This document shows, piece by piece, positions 5,704 through 8,980 of a stretch of DNA of 8,980 bases. A program made the position numbers and the translations under genes. Where the stretch lies: positions 1 through 8,980 of the forward strand of contig JALRFT010000288.1 of the NCBI GenBank assembly GCA_023261915.1. Direction: 5' to 3'. Under the pieces are notes generated by a model. It was not told the DNA's origin. It searched no databases and saw nothing but the letters and a program-made list of their open reading frames with translations. Positions within the stretch are counted from its first letter, which is position 1, and each line of letters opens with the position of its first letter. The stretch is from Acidimicrobiales bacterium. GTDB taxonomy: Bacteria > Actinomycetota > Acidimicrobiia > Acidimicrobiales > Acidimicrobilacustridaceae.

Positions 5704-6603
5704 TCAGGTCTGGTTGCGAACGTCGTCAAGAACGTCGTACATCATCGCCACCTGCGCTTCGGATTCGGCGGCGAGGGCGGACTCCACCCAAGCTCGTTTG
5801 TGCACCACCACCAGAAGGCACGCAATCGCCCCCAGCAGCATGCTGATGCCTTGGAGTCCGTTGACAAGAAAGGCCGACCAATCCGGGTTACTCATCAGGT
5901 CACTGGTGGCGCGTGTGATGTTCTTGCCCGCCCAGATCGCCACGCCAACGATGGCGAGAATGACCGCCGGCCGTCCGACCCGCAACGAGAGGTGCTCGAT
6001 GTGGGAGATGATGGCGACGGCAATCAGCGAGGGACCGATGAGGCTGAGCCAGCCCATCAGCCGGCTGTCCTGATACGTCATGAGGCCTAGGAAACTGACC
6101 CCGTAGATCAAGGTTCCGACCGCCACCAGCGTCAGCTGGGAAAAGGACGCATGGATTTCGGTCCGCGGCGAGCGGTCCCGCTGCTCGAGCCGGGCTTCCT
6201 TGCGGGCGAGGACGAGAAAGACCCCGACCGAGGCCGTCAGCCAAGTGACCCCCCACAGTGCGTAGGCATAGGTCCGAAGGTTCCCGCCAACGCCAAGGGC
6301 ATACGGCAGAAAGAGTGCCACCGGTAACGCGCACGCAAGGGTCAGGAGCACGAGTGCAGCAAGGCCGAACCGGGCACGGAGGTGGGTCACGTGGGTCAGG
6401 ACCGCAACGACGATGAGGAGTGCGCCGATGGTGAGCAGCGCCCATTCCAACCTGGTCTCGGTTTGAACCAGCCAGAGCATGACCCACGCGACACCCCATA
6501 GGGCGAAGCCGGCGGAGGCAATCCCCATCGTCAATCGGGTGACACGGATCGGTTCGGCCGCTCGAACCTCGCGGCTCATCCTGAGAACTGAGGGACTTGC
6601 CAT
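5704..6603 (-). CDS. Eight-helix membrane protein with internal duplication, function unknown
   Basis: 299 residues with about eight membrane segments near 27-47, 54-72, 81-102, 114-133, 157-175, 184-200, 212-229 and 245-267. Both ends lack a signal peptide and are likely cytoplasmic. The protein is two copies of a four-helix unit. With an offset of 130 residues, 50-83 aligns without gaps to 180-213, sharing R51/R181, L52/L182, IG at 59-60/189-190, LI at 63-64/193-194, VA at 66-67/196-197, R78/R208 and G80/G210. A His-x-x-His-Leu signature ends the second helix of each copy (HVTHL 71-75, HIEHL 201-205). The motif ALWGVxW also recurs at 34-40 and 115-121. I do not recognise the family. The paired His could bind a metal or heme, but this is inference. 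TAGGGT six bases before the ATG at 6603 supports this start over the ATG at 6579. Confidence 0.85.
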   Translation of the reverse strand: MASPSVLRMSREVRAAEPIRVTRLTMGIASAGFALWGVAWVMLWLVQTETRLEWALLTIGALLIVVAVLTHVTHLRARFGLAALVLLTLACALPVALFLPYALGVGGNLRTYAYALWGVTWLTASVGVFLVLARKEARLEQRDRSPRTEIHASFSQLTLVAVGTLIYGVSFLGLMTYQDSRLMGWLSLIGPSLIAVAIISHIEHLSLRVGRPAVILAIVGVAIWAGKNITRATSDLMSNPDWSAFLVNGLQGISMLLGAIACLLVVVHKRAWVESALAAESEAQVAMMYDVLDDVRNQT

Positions 6604-6609
6604 CTCGTA

Positions 6610-6615
6610 ACCCTA
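6610..6615 (-). promoter_or_regulatory. -10 box of the eight-helix membrane protein gene, apparently leaderless
   Basis: TAGGGT on the minus strand, six bases, then ATG at 6603, with no Shine-Dalgarno. The identical hexamer and spacing precede the DoxX-like gene. Confidence 0.5.
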
Positions 6616-7006
6616 GTGCCCGCCCACTCCGTCCGTTATGGGGCCTCAGCCCGTTGTGAGAGGGCGGGTGATGGCTCAGGTACGACTCCTCTGGGAATCG
6701 TCTCGGAGTCGGCTCTCACACCCGGAATGATCTGCCATCGACGCGATTCTCCGATCGGGTGGCGCTGGTGGCCCACCGTAACGCCAACGGAGAACACGAG
6801 TCCGCTCGGTCGCCGCTGAACTCGTCATGATGAATTGCCGGGCGACCTCAGATCCTCCCGGGGCCATCCCGGGCGAATCCGCCCGAGATTCGGTACTTCC
6901 GGTCACGGTATGGGCTCCAGCGGTCAGGAATTCCGTCCGCCGCACCGATTTGGGTATTCCTTCGCTATGAGTGGCCACACTGCTGCTGGCGTGGTCCAAT
7001 AGAGGT
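6616..7006. other. Intergenic region between divergent genes
   Basis: About 390 bases separate the divergent membrane protein and cupin genes. Open frames crossing it on both strands have no family-like sequence. The only structure I see is a tight hairpin at 6870-6885 (CGGGCG, AATC loop, CGCCCG) and a GGAATTCC palindrome near 6926-6933. It presumably holds upstream control sequence for the cupin gene, but I cannot place a promoter with confidence. Confidence 0.5.
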
Positions 7007-7474
7007 ATGAGCATCCTTGACACCATCCCCAGTGCCATCCACCGGGGCGAGGAGGAACTTCCCTTCGTCGCTGTCGGTGACGGAACCCACCTGCAGTTGC
7101 TGCAGGTCGATGTCGAGCAGGGCCTGTGGGTCATTCGCACCCGCTTCGAGCCGGGCACGATCGTTCCCACTCACAAGCACACCGGTCCCGTCTATGCCTT
7201 TACCTTGTCGGGTGCGTGGAAGTACGTGGAGAGCCCCGAGGTGAACGTGGCGGGATCGTTCCTGTTCGAACCGGCGGGTAGCGCGCACACCCTGATGGTG
7301 CCGGCGGAGAACGAGGGCATCACCGATGCCTGGTTCGCCATCTACGGCGCCAACCTCAATCTTGATGAGGACGGCAACGTGACTTCCATCATCGACGCCG
7401 GCACGGTGCGCGACGGTTACTTCCTGTTGTGTGAAGCGCAGGGTCTGCCCCGACCCAACGTCATCGGGGCCTGA
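7007..7474 (+). CDS. Cupin of the 2,4'-dihydroxyacetophenone dioxygenase family
   Basis: 155 residues, a single cupin barrel. It carries LQLLQVDVEQGLWVIRTRF, then PTHKHTGPVYAFTLSGAWKY, SFLFEPAGSAHTL, WFAIYGANLNLDEDGNV and a final LCEAQGLPRPNVIGA, a pattern typical of proteins annotated as 2,4'-dihydroxyacetophenone dioxygenase family. That enzyme cleaves a C-C bond of an aromatic hydroxyketone with oxygen at a mononuclear iron held by three His. Here His56, His58 and His94 are the likely ligands. Many members in actinobacteria have no tested substrate, and no aromatic-degradation genes are nearby, so the specific reaction is uncertain. The ATG at 7007 is preferred over GTG at 6971 because conserved sequence begins soon after it. 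AGAGG lies almost against the ATG, too close for a normal ribosome site, and only a poor -10 (TCCAAT) lies six bases upstream. Confidence 0.88.
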   Translation: MSILDTIPSAIHRGEEELPFVAVGDGTHLQLLQVDVEQGLWVIRTRFEPGTIVPTHKHTGPVYAFTLSGAWKYVESPEVNVAGSFLFEPAGSAHTLMVPAENEGITDAWFAIYGANLNLDEDGNVTSIIDAGTVRDGYFLLCEAQGLPRPNVIGA

Positions 7475-7477
7475 GGC

Positions 7478-7885
7478 TCAGCTCTTTTGGGCGGCGGGCG
7501 CCAGAGTGCGCCGGGCGATCTGCCACGCCACCCAGATGAACACGAACTGCAGCGGTAGCCGCACCCACGAGATGATGCGTTCGGACAGTTCGCGCTCACG
7601 CCAATCCCACGTCATGTAGAGGTTGGCGGGATAGACAGCGAGGAACAGCACGATGGCGGCCCACCCTCCGGCGCGTCGCCAACGGGGAACCAACAGCATG
7701 GGGCCCACCACCAGCTCGGCGACGCCACTGGCGTAGGTCCAGAATCGTTGGCCGGGTGGCAGTGCCGGGGGGACGATGTCGTCGAAGAACTGCGGGTTCA
7801 CAAAGTGCATGACACCCGCCAGACTTACGAGCCCTCCCATGATGACGGCGGCCGTGTTGCGCTGTTGTTCACTCCAGGGTCCCAT
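7478..7885 (-). CDS. DoxX-like small membrane protein
   Basis: 135 residues with four membrane segments at about 12-29, 47-67, 73-91 and 108-124. The pattern GVMHFVNPQFFDDIVPPALP, then WTYASGVAELVVGPMLLVPRWRRAGGWAAIVLFLAVYPANLYM, is typical of the DoxX-like group. Members are quinone-linked or redox-partner membrane subunits in a few cases, but most have no known role. A Trp- and charge-rich loop (TWDWREREL) precedes helix four. ATG at 7885 is chosen over GTG at 7891 because TAGGGT lies six bases before it. The gene ends three bases from the end of the convergent cupin gene; the two stops sit in the palindrome CTGAGGCTCAG. It follows the 8349-7927 gene on the same strand after 41 bases. Confidence 0.85.
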   Translation of the reverse strand: MGPWSEQQRNTAAVIMGGLVSLAGVMHFVNPQFFDDIVPPALPPGQRFWTYASGVAELVVGPMLLVPRWRRAGGWAAIVLFLAVYPANLYMTWDWRERELSERIISWVRLPLQFVFIWVAWQIARRTLAPAAQKS

Positions 7886-7891
7886 GTTCAC

Positions 7892-7897
7892 ACCCTA
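7892..7897 (-). promoter_or_regulatory. -10 box of the DoxX-like gene, apparently leaderless
   Basis: TAGGGT on the minus strand, six bases, then ATG at 7885. It implies transcription separate from the upstream gene and decides between ATG 7885 and GTG 7891. Confidence 0.5.
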
Positions 7898-7926
7898 GGT
7901 GGCTGGGGAACGACCTGCCGGGGTGC

Positions 7927-8349
7927 TCAAACCCGCCGCAGGCCCGGCCAGCGCTCGCGCAACTGCTCGGAGAACTCGCTCGGTGCTTTTCCGTGCTGGG
8001 CGAGTGTGTCGATGATGGAGACGACCAGCGCCTGGTAGAACTCCTCGCTCACCCGGGGTGCACCGGCGAGACCGCGTTGATCGGCGACCACGGCGAGGTG
8101 CTCGACGATCCGGGCGAAGCCGTGGGCGAGATACTCGAGCCGTTCGGGTTCCACGTCGCCGACCCAGAGGAACGGGTCACCGGCCTGAGCGAGGAGTCCC
8201 CACTCGTGGAGATAGGCGTTGAACGCCTCGAGGATGACGGGGTCGATGGTGACGGTGTCGTCGTCAGCGGAGGCGTCGAGGACGTCGTGGGCATAGGTCA
8301 CCCACGCCGTCACGCTGGCCGCGGACACCGGTCCTACCCGAACCTCCAT
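7927..8349 (-). CDS. Uncharacterised 140-residue soluble protein
   Basis: I do not recognise this family. The protein is acidic, without signal peptide, membrane helix or cysteine, and is predicted mostly helical. Notable stretches are AWVTYAHDVLDAS (15-27), the Trp-containing HEWGLLAQAGDPFLWVGDV (48-66), and LEYLAHGFARIVEHLAVVADQRG (71-93), which looks like a long amphipathic helix. The C-terminal part (EEFYQALVVSIIDTLAQHG) is again helical and ends in a basic tail. Its coding character is good: GC-rich third positions, a start backed by TACGCT seven bases upstream, and tight packing with the DoxX-like gene behind it. No function can be inferred from neighbours. Confidence 0.75.
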   Translation of the reverse strand: MEVRVGPVSAASVTAWVTYAHDVLDASADDDTVTIDPVILEAFNAYLHEWGLLAQAGDPFLWVGDVEPERLEYLAHGFARIVEHLAVVADQRGLAGAPRVSEEFYQALVVSIIDTLAQHGKAPSEFSEQLRERWPGLRRV

Positions 8350-8356
8350 GGCCCCA

Positions 8357-8362
8357 AGCGTA
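8357..8362 (-). promoter_or_regulatory. -10 box of the 140-residue protein gene, apparently leaderless
   Basis: TACGCT on the minus strand stands seven bases before the ATG at 8349, with no Shine-Dalgarno between. The same hexamer precedes the DUF2804 gene. Confidence 0.4.
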
Positions 8363-8449
8363 GGTACCCGATTCGCCTCAATGGGGTCACCCCGTCACGC
8401 CGGGTGGGGTGTCAGCCAGCATGAGTGTGGCGTCGGGCACCCTGTTCGG

Positions 8450-8575
8450 ATGGAGGACCCTTCGTGCCGCCCCCGTGTCTGGTATCGCCGGGGGTGGGTG
8501 TGGACCGTGTTCGTGACGATGCTCGCTTCGGCCATGTGGTGGATCGGAGGAACCGGCCCGCCGATGCCGCTGTGA
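8450..8575 (+). CDS. Possible 41-residue Trp-rich membrane peptide
   Basis: A short frame beginning MEDPSCRPRVWYRRGWVWTV, with one likely membrane segment (about 17-35), five Trp and a GPPMPL tail. A basic stretch (RPRVWYRR) before the helix would keep the N-terminus inside. It fills the gap between two other genes and ends four bases before the convergent oxidoreductase. There is no Shine-Dalgarno, and only a weak CACCCT six bases before the ATG. It could be chance; conservation would decide. Confidence 0.25.
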   Translation: MEDPSCRPRVWYRRGWVWTVFVTMLASAMWWIGGTGPPMPL

Positions 8576-8579
8576 GCGT

Positions 8580-8980
8580 TCAGCCGGTCGTCGCCCCGAC
8601 GCGCACCGGGATGCCGTTGAGTACTGAGGTGCCCGACAGCGGGTCGATCGCCTCGCCGTCGGTCAGCACGTTGGCGTTCACGCCCGGCCGAGCGGCCGCC
8701 ACCGACAGTGACGTACGGGGGTCGTCGTGCCCCCACCCGTGGGGCAGGCTGACCACACCGGGCATGACCGTGTCGGTCACCTCCACGGGTGCGGTGAGCT
8801 CGCCGACCCGAGAGCGCACCACCGCCTGATCTCCATCAGCGAGCCCGCGCTGGCCGGCGTCATCAGGGTGCATCTGCAGTGTGCAGCGCTCCTTGCCTTT
8901 CACGAGGATCTCGACGTTGTGCATCCACGAGTTGTTGGAGCGGACGTGCCGCCGCCCAACGAGCAGGAGGGCATCGTCGT
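8580..8980 (-). CDS. Molybdopterin oxidoreductase, C-terminal dinucleotide-binding domain (5' part outside window)
   Basis: The last 132 residues of a large molybdoenzyme of the DMSO reductase superfamily; the frame stays open to the window edge. The visible part is the molybdopterin-dinucleotide-binding domain (a double-psi barrel). It has LLVGRRHVRSNNSW followed by MHNVEILVKGKERCTLQMHP, then PVEVTDTVMPGVVSLPHGWGHD, GVNANVLTDGEAIDPLSGT and NGIPVRVG. This matches actinobacterial oxidoreductases usually annotated as formate dehydrogenase-like or generic molybdopterin-dependent. The catalytic domain and any Fe-S site lie outside the window, so the substrate cannot be named. A frame starting at the internal ATG (8924) would be a truncated artefact, because clear family sequence continues upstream of it. 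Confidence 0.92.
   Translation of the reverse strand, partial: DDALLLVGRRHVRSNNSWMHNVEILVKGKERCTLQMHPDDAGQRGLADGDQAVVRSRVGELTAPVEVTDTVMPGVVSLPHGWGHDDPRTSLSVAAARPGVNANVLTDGEAIDPLSGTSVLNGIPVRVGATTG

Noticed and set aside
6870..6885. GC hairpin as a possible terminator or riboswitch
   Set aside because: Only six pairs, no U-run, and it lies between divergent genes where no transcript needs to end; no known riboswitch core is visible.
6676..7170. Minus-strand frame of 164 codons over the intergenic region and the start of the cupin gene
   Set aside because: Ser/Thr/Arg-rich with no family resemblance, and it overlaps the conserved beginning of the cupin on the other strand.
8395..8736. Minus-strand frame of 113 codons overlapping the end of the molybdopterin oxidoreductase
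   Set aside because: Out of frame with the clear MopB C-terminal domain and Arg-rich without motifs.

Overview
The window reads as chromosome of a high-GC actinobacterium. Evidence: codons are strongly GC-biased; the arsenate reductase and ArsI/CadI-type lyase resemble actinobacterial versions; the arsenic repressor has the cysteine layout of Corynebacterium ArsR; and many genes seem to lack a leader, with a TANNNT -10 box six or seven bases before the start codon. A member of Acidimicrobiia or a relative would fit, but that is inference. I see no insertion sequence, CRISPR array or phage gene.

Bases 1-2314 are a compact arsenic resistance locus built as two divergent pairs. On the minus strand arsI (C-As lyase/CadI family) is followed four bases later by acr3 (arsenite efflux). 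On the plus strand arsR (repressor) overlaps arsC (arsenate reductase) by four bases. The 79-94 bp between them holds a perfect 6+6 bp dyad that overlaps the predicted promoter elements of both sides, so one ArsR operator could control all four genes. Together they would convert arsenate and trivalent organoarsenicals to arsenite and export it. The acr3 end at the left edge is abnormal: after the essential Glu of TM9 the sequence no longer looks like Acr3.

Bases 2346-5340 carry three minus-strand genes: a Tat-exported, membrane-anchored PhoX-like (DUF839) protein, a small four-helix membrane protein, and a DUF2804 protein. A G-quadruplex motif and then a tRNA-Val(GAC) gene with an unusual C at position 33 follow on the plus strand, with a hairpin terminator.

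Bases 5704-8349 carry an eight-helix membrane protein that is a tandem duplication of a four-helix unit (minus), a cupin of the 2,4'-dihydroxyacetophenone dioxygenase family (plus), a DoxX-like membrane protein (minus, tail to tail with the cupin), and an unrecognised 140-residue protein (minus). The 3' end of a large molybdopterin oxidoreductase gene enters from the right edge (minus, 8580-8980). Apart from the ars locus, the genes do not form an evident shared pathway.
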